Assembly: GCA_023402395.1 (NCBI GenBank)
Contig: JAEYGI010000051.1
Coordinates: 1-64,000, forward strand
Direction: 5' to 3'
From: Bacillota bacterium
Lineage (GTDB): Bacteria > Bacillota > UBA4882 > UBA8346
Length of the DNA: 64,000 bases
Shown piece by piece: positions 1-7,044 of the stretch. The notes under the pieces were generated by a model. That model was not told where the DNA came from, ran no database searches, and saw only the letters and a list, made by a program, of their open reading frames with translations. Within the stretch, counting starts at the first letter, position 1. Each line of letters opens with the position of its first letter. Both the position numbers and the translations under genes were made by a program.

Positions 1-229
1 TGACAGGGAAGAGTAACCGATGTCTTCGCGGTCTAAAAGCTTTAGAGCGCTAAGTGAGTTTCCGGCACACGTCCGACGGATGGCCACTCTCCTTCCTTCT
101 CAGGGAAGGAGCTGGAGGATAGGTCAAACCCTACATCGGATTTTTTGATTCCAATTTCCTTCACCAAAAGGTTTCGGCTCAAAGCCGAGGGATTTAACCC
201 CATTTTCGAGACATTAAGGAGGCCTTTTA
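1..229. other. Upstream region with possible structured leader
   Basis: No gene is seen here. CCGATGT near 18-24 is complementary to ACATCGG near 133-139, which is followed by a run of six T. Between them lies an 8-bp hairpin at 89-111 (CTCCTTCC / GGAAGGAG). A second small hairpin (TCGGCT CAA AGCCGA) lies near 173-190. The pattern could be a structured, terminator-ended leader of the creatininase gene or the end of an upstream transcript. The opening GGGAAGAGTA recalls the start of T-box leaders, but the T-box sequence and the antiterminator are not found, so no riboswitch class is assigned. Confidence 0.3.
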
Positions 230-988
230 ATGGGCACGTTGCAGAAAATGACCGGCCAGCAATATCTGTACGGCAAAAAATACGACAAGGCCATCATCGC
301 CGTGGGCTCCTGTGAGAACCACGGCTTTCACCTGCCATTTGGCACCGACACCTTCGTATCTTCCATGCTGGCGGAGCAGGTCGCCGCCCAGGTGGACGGA
401 TTGCTGGTGCTGCCGCCGATCAACGTCGGAATGAGCCAGCATTATTCCCATTTTCCCTTTACCCTGACCCTTCAGCCGGAAACCCTGATCGCCGTCTTAA
501 AGGACATTCTGCGCAGCGTCATCGCCAACGGCATTGAGCGGATTTTCATCATGAACGGCCATGACGGCAATATCGCGCCGATCGAGATCGCCAGCCGCGC
601 CATCAAGCTGGAGCACCCGACCGCCCGGATTGCCGCGTTGGACGCCTGGTGGGTGACTGCCGGGAAATTGCTGCCCAAAGGGACCTTTGAGGTCTGGGAC
701 GGCCTGGGCCATGCCGGCGAGGGCGAAACCTCGATCGGACTCGCCCTCTTCCCGGAGCTCATCCAGATGGAACACGCCAAGGGAGTGGTCCCGAGCCTGC
801 CCGAGAACGTCGAGATCAAATGGCTGTTCGGCGAGCTGACCAATACCGGGGCCACCGGCGATCCCACCAAGGCCACGGTCGCCAAGGGCGAAAAGATGGT
901 GGCGGTGCTGGTCGAGGCGGTTGTCAAGTTCATCAAGGAAATGGACGCCTGCGGCTGGCAATATTCTTCAAAGGAGTCGGCATTTTAA
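230..988 (+). CDS. Creatininase-family amidohydrolase
   Basis: This 252-residue protein belongs to the creatininase / creatinine amidohydrolase family, metal-dependent cytosolic enzymes that open cyclic amides or related C-N bonds. The signature GSCENHGFHLPFGTD spans residues 26-40 and supplies the expected metal ligands Glu29, His31 and Asp40. NGHDGN (109-114) and HAGEGETS (161-168) are the other two family motifs, with His111 and Glu166 as likely ligands. AAGGAGG lies 7 nt before the ATG. The gene ends 3 nt before an isoaspartyl-peptidase gene, so the two are probably co-transcribed in degradation of small amides or peptides. The actual substrate cannot be told: the family also contains cofactor-biosynthesis and guanidine-related members. 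Confidence 0.85.
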   Translation: MGTLQKMTGQQYLYGKKYDKAIIAVGSCENHGFHLPFGTDTFVSSMLAEQVAAQVDGLLVLPPINVGMSQHYSHFPFTLTLQPETLIAVLKDILRSVIANGIERIFIMNGHDGNIAPIEIASRAIKLEHPTARIAALDAWWVTAGKLLPKGTFEVWDGLGHAGEGETSIGLALFPELIQMEHAKGVVPSLPENVEIKWLFGELTNTGATGDPTKATVAKGEKMVAVLVEAVVKFIKEMDACGWQYSSKESAF

Positions 989-991
989 CCG

Positions 992-1900
992 ATGCGTATC
1001 CTCATGGTCCACGGCGGAGTGGAAACCTCCTCCGCCGCGGAATATCGCGATAGTTTAACGGAAGCGGCGCTCCGGGGCTGCCGGGCCGATGCCGGCTCCC
1101 CGCTGGCCGCGGCCGAGGCCGCCGTCAACACGCTGGAGAATAACCCTCTCTTCAATGCCGGGTACGGTTCAGTGCTAAATCTGGCGGGCGAGGTCGAGAT
1201 GGACGCCGCCATTATGGATGGCCAAAGCGGGGCGTTCGGAGGGGTGGGCGCGATTCAAAAGGTCGCCAATCCGGTTTCGGTAGCCCGGAAAGTGCTGGAA
1301 GAGACCGCACATGTGCTGCTGGTGGGGGCGGGCGCGGCCGCGTTCGCCCGATCCCAGGGGTTTCCCGAGGCGGACTGCGTCTCCGAGACCATGCGCCGGA
1401 GCTGGCTGGCGGCGACGGCCCAAAGGGAGCCGGAGCGGCAGCGGATCAGCCTGATGACCGGGCTCCCCCTCAGCGTTCACGCCGGGGACACCGTCGGCTG
1501 CCTGGTCTGCGACGACGGCCATTTGGCCGCCGCCTCCTCCACCGGCGGATCGTTTCTGAAACTGCCGGGCCGGGTCGGGGATACTCCGATCGTGGGCGGC
1601 GGCATCCTCGCCTCGGAGCTGGGCGCGGTGGTCTGCACCGGCATCGGCGAGGCCTTTATCGAAACCATGACCGCCGGCTACGTCCAAAGCCTGCTCCGGG
1701 AAGGGCATTCACCCCAGGCAGCCGCCGAGCAGGCCATTCAGCGATTATCCCAAAAGAAATCCCTGCCCGGCGGGGTGATCGTGCTGGACCGGCACGGCAA
1801 TTACGGCGCTGCCCACAACTCCCACTCCTTCCCGGTGGCCGTCGTCGTCGACGGCCGGGTCGTGGCGGATTTCGCCCCGGCCAAGCTGAGGATGGGTTGA
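992..1900 (+). CDS. Isoaspartyl peptidase / L-asparaginase (Ntn hydrolase)
   Basis: This 302-residue protein matches the plant-type asparaginase / isoaspartyl aminopeptidase family of N-terminal nucleophile hydrolases. These precursors cut themselves before a threonine that then acts as the nucleophile. The cleavage motif GDTVG places the nucleophile at Thr167, giving an alpha part of about 166 residues and a beta part of about 136. Following motifs STGG (183-186), GRVGDTPI (193-200) and CTGIGE are typical. The N-terminus starts directly in VHGG with no signal peptide, so it is cytosolic. It begins 3 nt after the creatininase stop, with only a weak ribosome site, suggesting translational coupling. 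It probably removes isoaspartyl dipeptides or asparagine. Confidence 0.85.
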   Translation: MRILMVHGGVETSSAAEYRDSLTEAALRGCRADAGSPLAAAEAAVNTLENNPLFNAGYGSVLNLAGEVEMDAAIMDGQSGAFGGVGAIQKVANPVSVARKVLEETAHVLLVGAGAAAFARSQGFPEADCVSETMRRSWLAATAQREPERQRISLMTGLPLSVHAGDTVGCLVCDDGHLAAASSTGGSFLKLPGRVGDTPIVGGGILASELGAVVCTGIGEAFIETMTAGYVQSLLREGHSPQAAAEQAIQRLSQKKSLPGGVIVLDRHGNYGAAHNSHSFPVAVVVDGRVVADFAPAKLRMG

Positions 1901-2000
1901 GTTGGTCACGGCTCAACCTTCACACCGCGCTGGAACAGTACGCCAACATTTTGTCGAGGTTTTTTCAACGATGACAAATTTGTAACAAAATAGTACTGTA

Positions 2001-2092
2001 TATATATAAGTTGAATTAAATCCGATTTGATTTTATTTGCATTCGGCTTTAAGAATGCAAATCCGGTTAAGAAATTTAATTCATCCTATATA
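2001..2092. repeat. Palindromic intergenic element, copy A
   Basis: The ends TATATAAGTTGAATTAAAT and ATTTAATTCATCCTATATA are inverted copies of each other. The centre carries a 9-bp hairpin at 2036-2061 (TTTGCATTC, loop GGCTTTAA, GAATGCAAA). The element lies 50 nt upstream of the GH16 lipoprotein. A copy with the same ends is at 4015-4114, and a copy of the inner hairpin with altered but still pairing stem bases is at 56415-56440. Confidence 0.7.
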
Positions 2093-2141
2093 GAAAAGGC
2101 GCGAAGGCGCGGGAGGAAAACCGCGGGGAAAAGGGGAAGGA

Positions 2142-2936
2142 ATGCAACGGGTTTGGCCGGCATTGCTCTGTTTCGGTTTGATCGCATTCGCTCAGATTGG
2201 CTGCGGCACTTCGCCGCCGCAGGATTCGTCCGGCGGAGATTGGGTGCTGGTCTGGGAGGATACCTTTGCCGGGCCGGAGTTGAATCTCTCGGAATGGCGA
2301 ATCGCCGAACAAGGGTTGAATTATAACAACGAGGATCAAGCGTATGTGAAAGAGCAGGTTGCGGTCGATAGCGCCGGAAATCTGGTCCTGACCTGCGCCA
2401 AAAAGTATTGGCGCGGGCCGACCGGCCGGACCGACGTACCGGGAGATATCGAACGGGATTATGTCTCGGGCGAAGTGAACACGATCCGTTCCTGGACGTA
2501 CGGGCGTTTTGAGGTCCGGGCCATGATCCCTCCCCGGAACCAAGGGGTTTTATCGGCCATCTGGATGACGCCGGCTGATAACGGCTGGCCTCCGGAGATC
2601 GATATCATGGAGATCTTGGGGCATGATCCCGCTACCGTATATTTTACCAATCATTACGGAACCGTCGCTAATCATCGGATGAATAACGGAAACTATCGGA
2701 GTTCCGATTTCTCCGCCGATTATCACATTTACTCCGTGGAATGGAAGCCCGGGGTGATCCGTTGGTACGTGGACGGAGTTCAGCGGTTCATGTCTACCAG
2801 CGGAGTGCCCAGCGAACCGTTTATCTTGCGCTTGAGCCTGCCGGTCGGCCCGGACTGGGAAGGGAATCCGGACCGCACTTCCATATTCCCGCAAGATTTT
2901 AAAGTCGATTGGGTGCGGGTCTATCAAAAACAATAG
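2142..2936 (+). CDS. GH16 beta-glucanase-like lipoprotein
   Basis: This is a 264-residue secreted glycoside hydrolase of family 16, which cuts beta-1,3/1,4-glucans and related polymers. Residues 1-20 form a signal peptide ending IGC, so Cys21 is a probable lipid anchor, although the residue at -3 (Gln) is unusual for a lipobox. A short Ser/Gly linker follows, then the GH16 jelly-roll from about residue 33. The catalytic signature EIDIME at 152-157 has both acids (Glu152 nucleophile, Glu157 acid/base) and Asp154. The C-terminal DWVRVYQ strand is typical of the family. A good AAGGGGAAGGA ribosome site precedes the ATG. It stands alone, with no sugar-use genes beside it. Exact glucan specificity is not evident. 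Confidence 0.88.
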   Translation: MQRVWPALLCFGLIAFAQIGCGTSPPQDSSGGDWVLVWEDTFAGPELNLSEWRIAEQGLNYNNEDQAYVKEQVAVDSAGNLVLTCAKKYWRGPTGRTDVPGDIERDYVSGEVNTIRSWTYGRFEVRAMIPPRNQGVLSAIWMTPADNGWPPEIDIMEILGHDPATVYFTNHYGTVANHRMNNGNYRSSDFSADYHIYSVEWKPGVIRWYVDGVQRFMSTSGVPSEPFILRLSLPVGPDWEGNPDRTSIFPQDFKVDWVRVYQKQ

Positions 2937-3005
2937 CCGAACATCCTCAGATTCGTCATCCAGCGCGCGGCCAATGCCACGCGCTGTTTTGCCGTTCATT
3001 GGGCT

Positions 3006-4007
3006 TTACCGCAGGCTCTCCACGGCCCGCCGCGCCCAGCTTGAATCGTTCAACACCGCCCGGCCCACGCCGATCAGATCGGCCTTGCCCTCCGCCAGCA
3101 GCCTCTCGGCGGCCTGCGCTTCGGTAACGCCGCCGGTCAGAATCACCGGAATCGACACTTCCCGTTTGATCGCCTCGGTGAGCGGAGCGAAATATCCCTG
3201 CCCCTCCAGGCCCGGTACGGTATAACCGCAGAACCCGCCGGAGATGTCCAGCATGATCACACCGGCCCGTTCGAACTCCCGGGCCGCGATCACGCTGTCG
3301 TCGACCGTTATGCCCCCCTCGGCGTAATCGGAAGCGCCCAATCGCAGCAGAACGGGATAATCGGTCCCGACGGCCGCGCGGACCGCTTCGATCACTTCGA
3401 GGTGAATCCGGATCCGGTTCAGCACGCTTCCCCCGTACTGATCAATCCGGCGGTTGGTAAGCGGCGAAAAAAATTGATTGAGCAGATAGCCGTGGGCCGA
3501 ATGAATCTCCACCCCGTCGAAGCCGGCCTCCTTGGCGCGGCGGGCCGCGTTTTGGAACGCGACGGCGATATCCTCGATCTCCCTCCGGTTGAGCTCGCGG
3601 GGGATCCCGCCATGCCGCGGGTTAGGAACGGCCGAAGGGCCGGCCGGCGTGGTTCCGATGACCTCGGGGAGGGCGGCGCTGCCGGCGTGGTTTAGTTGAA
3701 CCACCGCCTTGGATCCACTGTTATGAATGACCTCCGCCAATTGCCGCAGCGGCCCCGTGGCCCGGTCGGACGCGATCGATAGTTGATTCTCCCGGGCCTT
3801 TCCCGTCGGTTGAATATAGCTGTGCTCAATAATGATCAGCCCCAGATACCCGCCCGCCGCTTTTTCGGCGTAATAGTCGAGCAGGGCCGGGCTCACCTCG
3901 CCGCCGGGCCCGGCCTTAGCCGTGGCCATCGGCGGCATCACCAGCCGGTTGGACAGCTGCAACGCCCCCGCTTGTAGCGGCTGTAACAAATGCGCCAATA
4001 TCTTCAC
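3006..4007 (-). CDS. NADH:flavin oxidoreductase (old yellow enzyme family)
   Basis: This 333-residue FMN-dependent TIM-barrel enzyme is of the old-yellow-enzyme type, with the short layout of YqjM-like ene-reductases and no Fe-S or FAD/NAD domains. The N-terminus carries the FMN-binding NRLVMPPMAT segment. The motif EIHSAHGYLLNQFFSP, around residue 170, and the following NRRIDQYGGS are diagnostic of the family. The C-terminal GGV and GVGRA segments bind the FMN phosphate. It probably reduces activated C=C bonds using NAD(P)H. It lies 100 nt downstream of a nitroreductase on the same strand, separated by repeat element B, and near two flavodoxin-like genes, forming a flavoprotein redox group. 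Confidence 0.88.
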   Translation of the reverse strand: MKILAHLLQPLQAGALQLSNRLVMPPMATAKAGPGGEVSPALLDYYAEKAAGGYLGLIIIEHSYIQPTGKARENQLSIASDRATGPLRQLAEVIHNSGSKAVVQLNHAGSAALPEVIGTTPAGPSAVPNPRHGGIPRELNRREIEDIAVAFQNAARRAKEAGFDGVEIHSAHGYLLNQFFSPLTNRRIDQYGGSVLNRIRIHLEVIEAVRAAVGTDYPVLLRLGASDYAEGGITVDDSVIAAREFERAGVIMLDISGGFCGYTVPGLEGQGYFAPLTEAIKREVSIPVILTGGVTEAQAAERLLAEGKADLIGVGRAVLNDSSWARRAVESLR

Positions 4008-4014
4008 TCCTTAT

Positions 4015-4114
4015 GATATATAAGTTGAATTAAATTTCTAATATGCATCATGTCCTTAATGCCGGCCATGATGGAAAATTAATGAATTTAATTCAACTTA
4101 TTTCATCCTATATA
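4015..4114. repeat. Palindromic intergenic element, copy B
   Basis: It begins TATATAAGTTGAATTAAAT like copy A and ends TTCATCCTATATA like copy A. Here the right arm also holds a full reverse copy of the left end (ATTTAATTCAACTTA). An inner stem CATCATG / CATGATG replaces the GCATTC stem of copy A. It fills the gap between the nitroreductase and old-yellow-enzyme genes. Confidence 0.65.
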
Positions 4115-4115
4115 C

Positions 4116-4619
4116 TTACCTGTTAATCACCAAATCCGCCACGGACTTTTTGGCGGCCGGCGTCCCTTCACCGGCGGCATAACCGATGGGCGTAAACGCC
4201 ACCGGCTCCAGCGCATCTTCGAGCCCCAGCACGGTCTGGGCGGCTTGCCGGTCGAACGCCCCGATCCAGCAGGTTCCAAGCTCCAGGGCGGTAGCGGCCA
4301 GGATGATGTGGTCCATCACGATGGCGGCGTCCACGTCGGCGTAGCTCTTGCCGTCCCGCCGCGACCAGGCCGTCCCCGGCGCGGAGCAGACGCAGAGCAC
4401 CAGCGGTGCGCCAGAGAACCAATCCCGAGGATAAACCTTTTTCAGCTCTTCTTTCCGGCCGTCGGTCGGAATCACGATCACCTTGAACGGCTGCAGATTG
4501 CAGGCGGTCGGCGCCAGACGCGCCGCTTCCAGGATCTTGGCCAGCTTCTCGGGTTCCACCGGATCGGGCCGGTACGACCGGACGCTGCGCCGTTTCTCAA
4601 TGACCTCGAAATATTCCAT
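4116..4619 (-). CDS. Nitroreductase family protein
   Basis: This 167-residue FMN-dependent protein is of the nitroreductase fold. The start EVIEKRRSVRSYRPDPV is the classic FMN-contacting N-terminus (RRSVRSY). LEAARLAPTACNLQPFK is the second FMN-binding segment. The ELGTCWIGAF and PIGYAA motifs near the C-terminus complete the family pattern. Members reduce nitro groups, quinones or flavins with NAD(P)H and act as dimers in the cytosol. A perfect 15-bp palindrome lies just upstream, overlapping a TATAAT-like sequence, so it is probably controlled by a repressor, possibly the HxlR protein at 6626. A polypyrimidine-rich leader lies between promoter and start. Confidence 0.86.
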   Translation of the reverse strand: MEYFEVIEKRRSVRSYRPDPVEPEKLAKILEAARLAPTACNLQPFKVIVIPTDGRKEELKKVYPRDWFSGAPLVLCVCSAPGTAWSRRDGKSYADVDAAIVMDHIILAATALELGTCWIGAFDRQAAQTVLGLEDALEPVAFTPIGYAAGEGTPAAKKSVADLVINR

Positions 4620-4640
4620 ATAAGAACCCCCCCCTTTTTA

Positions 4641-4655
4641 TTATACTGAGTATAA
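4641..4655 (-). promoter_or_regulatory. Palindromic operator overlapping nitroreductase promoter
   Basis: TTATACTGAGTATAA is a perfect dyad (7-1-7). On the minus strand it contains TATAAT-like bases placed for a -10 element of the nitroreductase gene. The half-site ATACT/AGTAT recurs in the spacer in front of the HxlR regulator (6532-6580). The operator role is inferred from this match. Confidence 0.45.
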
Positions 4656-4883
4656 AGTTTATTGCCGAAGTCACTTAATTTTTGCAACACCAAGTAGGAG
4701 GACTCATCTCTAAGGCACTCGAAAACAGTCCGGCGCCTCCGCTTACACAGCGCCGGGATGAGTCTTGCCGGACCGTGACCACGGACGGTTACAGTTAAGG
4801 CGCAGGCCGGATGCCGTAGCGCCTGAATTGGTTGAACTTGCAGATATACATACGCGTCGTCAAAAGCGAGGAGTTCTAGGCGC

Positions 4884-5048
4884 GACCCCGCAGTCGGCTC
4901 ATTTAGCAAGCCTGATTTGCTTAGCCGAGCTGCAAGCATACATTCACGCAAATCGTAGCGAGAACCGGAACCGTACTCAATGTACGGTGAGGACCCCGCA
5001 GTCGTTTTTGCAGACGGCTTTTGGTCTGCGAAAACGAGCTGCAAGCAT
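4884..5048. repeat. Twin hairpin repeat with constant edges and variable stems
   Basis: Two units (4884-4939 and 4992-5048, 108 bp apart) share GACCCCGCAGTCG on the left and CGAGCTGCAAGCAT on the right. The inside differs but stays self-complementary: TCGGCT/AGCCGA with AGCAA/TTGCT in unit 1, TCGTTTT/AAAACGA with GCAGAC/GTCTGC in unit 2. Compensating change points to a selected fold. The surrounding 4656-5233 segment carries no convincing gene. One long minus-strand frame passes through it, but it runs out of frame into the nitroreductase. Confidence 0.6.
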
Positions 5049-5233
5049 CGGTGACACACTACTTTGAGCGACCGAGCAACGACGAAATCCGACGCTTTGA
5101 ACTGCCGCATCAACCAATCCGGCAATTCTTTCGACCCTCTTTCTTTCATCTTTTTATTGATTCTTTCTGAAATCTTGCTAACTTAAAACTCAGATTTATT
5201 ATTTAATGTTTCCGGGTTCAACGGATTACCGAT

Positions 5234-5887
5234 CTACTCTCCGGCCAGGCGTTCCCCCATGGCGAAAGCCGCCTCGCAATCCTTCGGGAATACCTCAGCG
5301 CGGCGTTTGGCTTTCTGTTCCGGGTCAAAGCGGTCGCTGACGTATTTCGAATAATCGTCGAACTGATACGTGTCGGTGGCATAGAGCGTCGCCACCTCGC
5401 CGCCCAGGATCCGTCGCAGCGCGCTTTCAGTGGACCCCAACCGCTCATCCAGTTTGAAGCTTTTTACGAAATCCTCCGGGACATTCATGGTATAGATGAA
5501 TCCCACCGGCAGTTGCTTGCCCAAAAGCGATTGCGCCGTCACCGAATACACCGTGTACTGAAACAACAACCGTTCCAGGAATGACAGCATCTCCCCGGTA
5601 ATGTTCCAGTAATAGATGGGCGAACCCAGGATCAGGGCGTCGGCGGCCGCGACTGCCTCGAGCACCGGGGTCAGATCGTCCCGCATGGCGCACCGGCCGT
5701 AGCTTTTGCCGTCTTTTAGCTTACAGGCGAAACAACTGATACAGCCCTTGAAATTGAGATCGTACAGATGGACCAGTTCGGTGGCAGCGCCCCGCCCGGC
5801 CGCTCCGTCCAGGGCTTTCTTCAATAGCGTGGCGGTATTCCATTGCTTGCGGGGGCTGCCGTTAATGGCGATCACTTTTTTGCTCAT
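5234..5887 (-). CDS. Flavodoxin-like NAD(P)H oxidoreductase
   Basis: This is a flavodoxin-fold protein of 217 residues, counted from the ATG at 5887. It opens with VIAINGSPRKQWNTATLL, the FMN-phosphate loop of the NADPH-dependent FMN reductase / iron-sulfur-flavoprotein superfamily. CISCFACK and CAMRDD supply clustered cysteines of the kind seen in iron-sulfur flavoproteins, although the spacing is not a full cluster motif. LILGSPIYYWNITGEM is the second FMN loop. The chosen start shares one base with the stop of the upstream gene (TAATG) and follows an AGAGG site, so the pair is translationally coupled. It probably carries electrons or reduces quinones in the same stress response as the neighbouring nitroreductase. 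Confidence 0.8.
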   Translation of the reverse strand: MSKKVIAINGSPRKQWNTATLLKKALDGAAGRGAATELVHLYDLNFKGCISCFACKLKDGKSYGRCAMRDDLTPVLEAVAAADALILGSPIYYWNITGEMLSFLERLLFQYTVYSVTAQSLLGKQLPVGFIYTMNVPEDFVKSFKLDERLGSTESALRRILGGEVATLYATDTYQFDDYSKYVSDRFDPEQKAKRRAEVFPKDCEAAFAMGERLAGE

Positions 5888-6477
5888 TACCTCTTTCCTC
5901 CCCCGCGCCACCGCAGCAACAGCTCAGCCATGTTCCGGCCCAGCGTCTTGAAGGTCTCGATGCCTTCCTCATCGTTTTGAACGTCGCCCGGCTCCAGGGA
6001 CAAAGTCATATTCCAATAGCTGGACCCGGGGATGATCATCTCGGCGATTCCGAAAAAGAAGTTAATCGCCGCATAGGTAAAGTTGGAACCGGCCCGCCGG
6101 ACCGAGACCACCGCCGCGCCGACCTTGCCCCGGAGAATCTCGCCGCCGTTGGCCTTATTTACGAAGCCGCAACGGTCGATGAGCGCCTTGACTTCGGTGC
6201 TGACATTGCTAAAATAGGTGGGAGAACCGATCAGGATCCCATCCGCTTCCTTCATTTTCTGGATATAGCCGTTCATTTCGTCGTCCTGCCGGACACAGCG
6301 CTGATCCTGGCTCTCCCAACACCGTCCGCAGGCAAGACAGCCGAAAACCTTTTTTCCGCCCAATTGCACCAGTTCGGTTTCGATTCCCTTTCGCTCCAAC
6401 TCACTCAGCACGATCCGGAGGCTTTGGGCGGTATTCCCGTCCTGCCTTGGACTGCCGTTAAAGGCCACTACTTTCAT
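5887..6477 (-). CDS. Flavodoxin family protein (iron-sulfur flavoprotein-like)
   Basis: This 196-residue flavodoxin-fold protein starts VVAFNGSPRQDGNTAQSL, an FMN-phosphate binding loop. CLACGRCWESQDQRC carries four cysteines (C-x2-C-x2-C-x7-C), close to the compact motif of archaeal and clostridial iron-sulfur flavoproteins, so a 4Fe-4S cluster is possible. ILIGSPTYFSNVSTEVKALIDRC is the second FMN loop with the usual surface helix. It is the first gene of a two-gene unit with the flavodoxin at 5234 and is divergent from the HxlR regulator at 6626, which is the usual arrangement for HxlR-type control of quinone or aldehyde detoxification genes. Confidence 0.8.
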   Translation of the reverse strand: MKVVAFNGSPRQDGNTAQSLRIVLSELERKGIETELVQLGGKKVFGCLACGRCWESQDQRCVRQDDEMNGYIQKMKEADGILIGSPTYFSNVSTEVKALIDRCGFVNKANGGEILRGKVGAAVVSVRRAGSNFTYAAINFFFGIAEMIIPGSSYWNMTLSLEPGDVQNDEEGIETFKTLGRNMAELLLRWRGGGKR

Positions 6478-6525
6478 ATGAACCGCTCCTCACTTGGATT
6501 CCCAAAATTTGTTTTATCTGATATA

Positions 6526-6580
6526 ATCATAGATACTATATGCCGGATAATCAAGTACATACTTTTTTGTAGCATAGTAT
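6526..6580 (-). promoter_or_regulatory. Promoter of flavodoxin pair with candidate HxlR sites
   Basis: On the minus strand TTGATT and TATGAT are separated by 17 bp (6526-6554). The spacer contains GATACTATA. Next to it, at 6559-6580, ATACT and AGTAT are arranged as an inverted repeat around TTTTTTGTAGC. The same half-site makes up the palindrome before the nitroreductase. These are likely binding sites for the divergently encoded HxlR protein. Confidence 0.45.
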
Positions 6581-6625
6581 CCAAATAGAAACCAAGCATT
6601 CATTCCAAATATTAAGGAGCTAGCT

Positions 6626-7009
6626 ATGATGATCCAGTACAAGAACACGACGTATCAATGCTCGATGGAACTAACCCTCTCGTTGATTGGCGGCAAGTGG
6701 AAATCGCTGATCCTCTGGCACCTGGGCGACCAGACGCTGCGCTTCAGCGAGCTGCGCAAAGGCTTGCCCCGGGTCACGCAAAAGATGCTCACCCAACAGT
6801 TGCGGGAATTGGAAGAGGACGGGCTGGTGAACCGGCATGTCTTTACCCAAGTCCCGCCCCGGGTCGAGTATTCACTGACCGATGCCGGGAAAAGCATTCT
6901 GCCGATTTTGAAATCCATGTGCCAGTGGGGTCTGAATTTCGCGGCCGTTCGGAGCAACAACGCGGCCGATGAGGCGGATCCGGCAACGGCGGGCGACGAA
7001 ACGACCTAA
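6626..7009 (+). CDS. HxlR-family transcriptional regulator
   Basis: This 127-residue winged-helix regulator is of the HxlR/YodB/HypR class. The diagnostic motif LIGGKWKSLILWHL occupies about residues 20-33, followed by FSELRKGLPRVTQKMLTQQLRELEEDGLV (recognition helix) and VEYSLTDAGKSILPIL. Cys13 (YQCSME) sits where YodB-type proteins carry their redox-sensing cysteine, so thiol sensing of quinones or electrophiles is plausible. A second Cys lies in the C-terminal helix (MCQWG). The last 20 residues are a low-complexity Ala/Asp tail. AAGGAG precedes the start. It is divergent from two flavodoxin genes and near a nitroreductase, all plausible targets. Confidence 0.88.
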   Translation: MMIQYKNTTYQCSMELTLSLIGGKWKSLILWHLGDQTLRFSELRKGLPRVTQKMLTQQLRELEEDGLVNRHVFTQVPPRVEYSLTDAGKSILPILKSMCQWGLNFAAVRSNNAADEADPATAGDETT

Positions 7010-7044
7010 ACCCCGGCACCCGGCATCCGGCGCCGGAAGCACCG

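Noticed and set aside
1..229. T-box leader
   Set aside because: Opening resembles a T-box start, but the conserved T-box motif and antiterminator are missing and the downstream gene is not an aminoacyl-tRNA or amino-acid gene.
4478..5149. 223-residue minus-strand frame through the twin hairpins
   Set aside because: The second part is the wrong frame of the nitroreductase, and the first part is mostly hairpin repeat; no start site or family.
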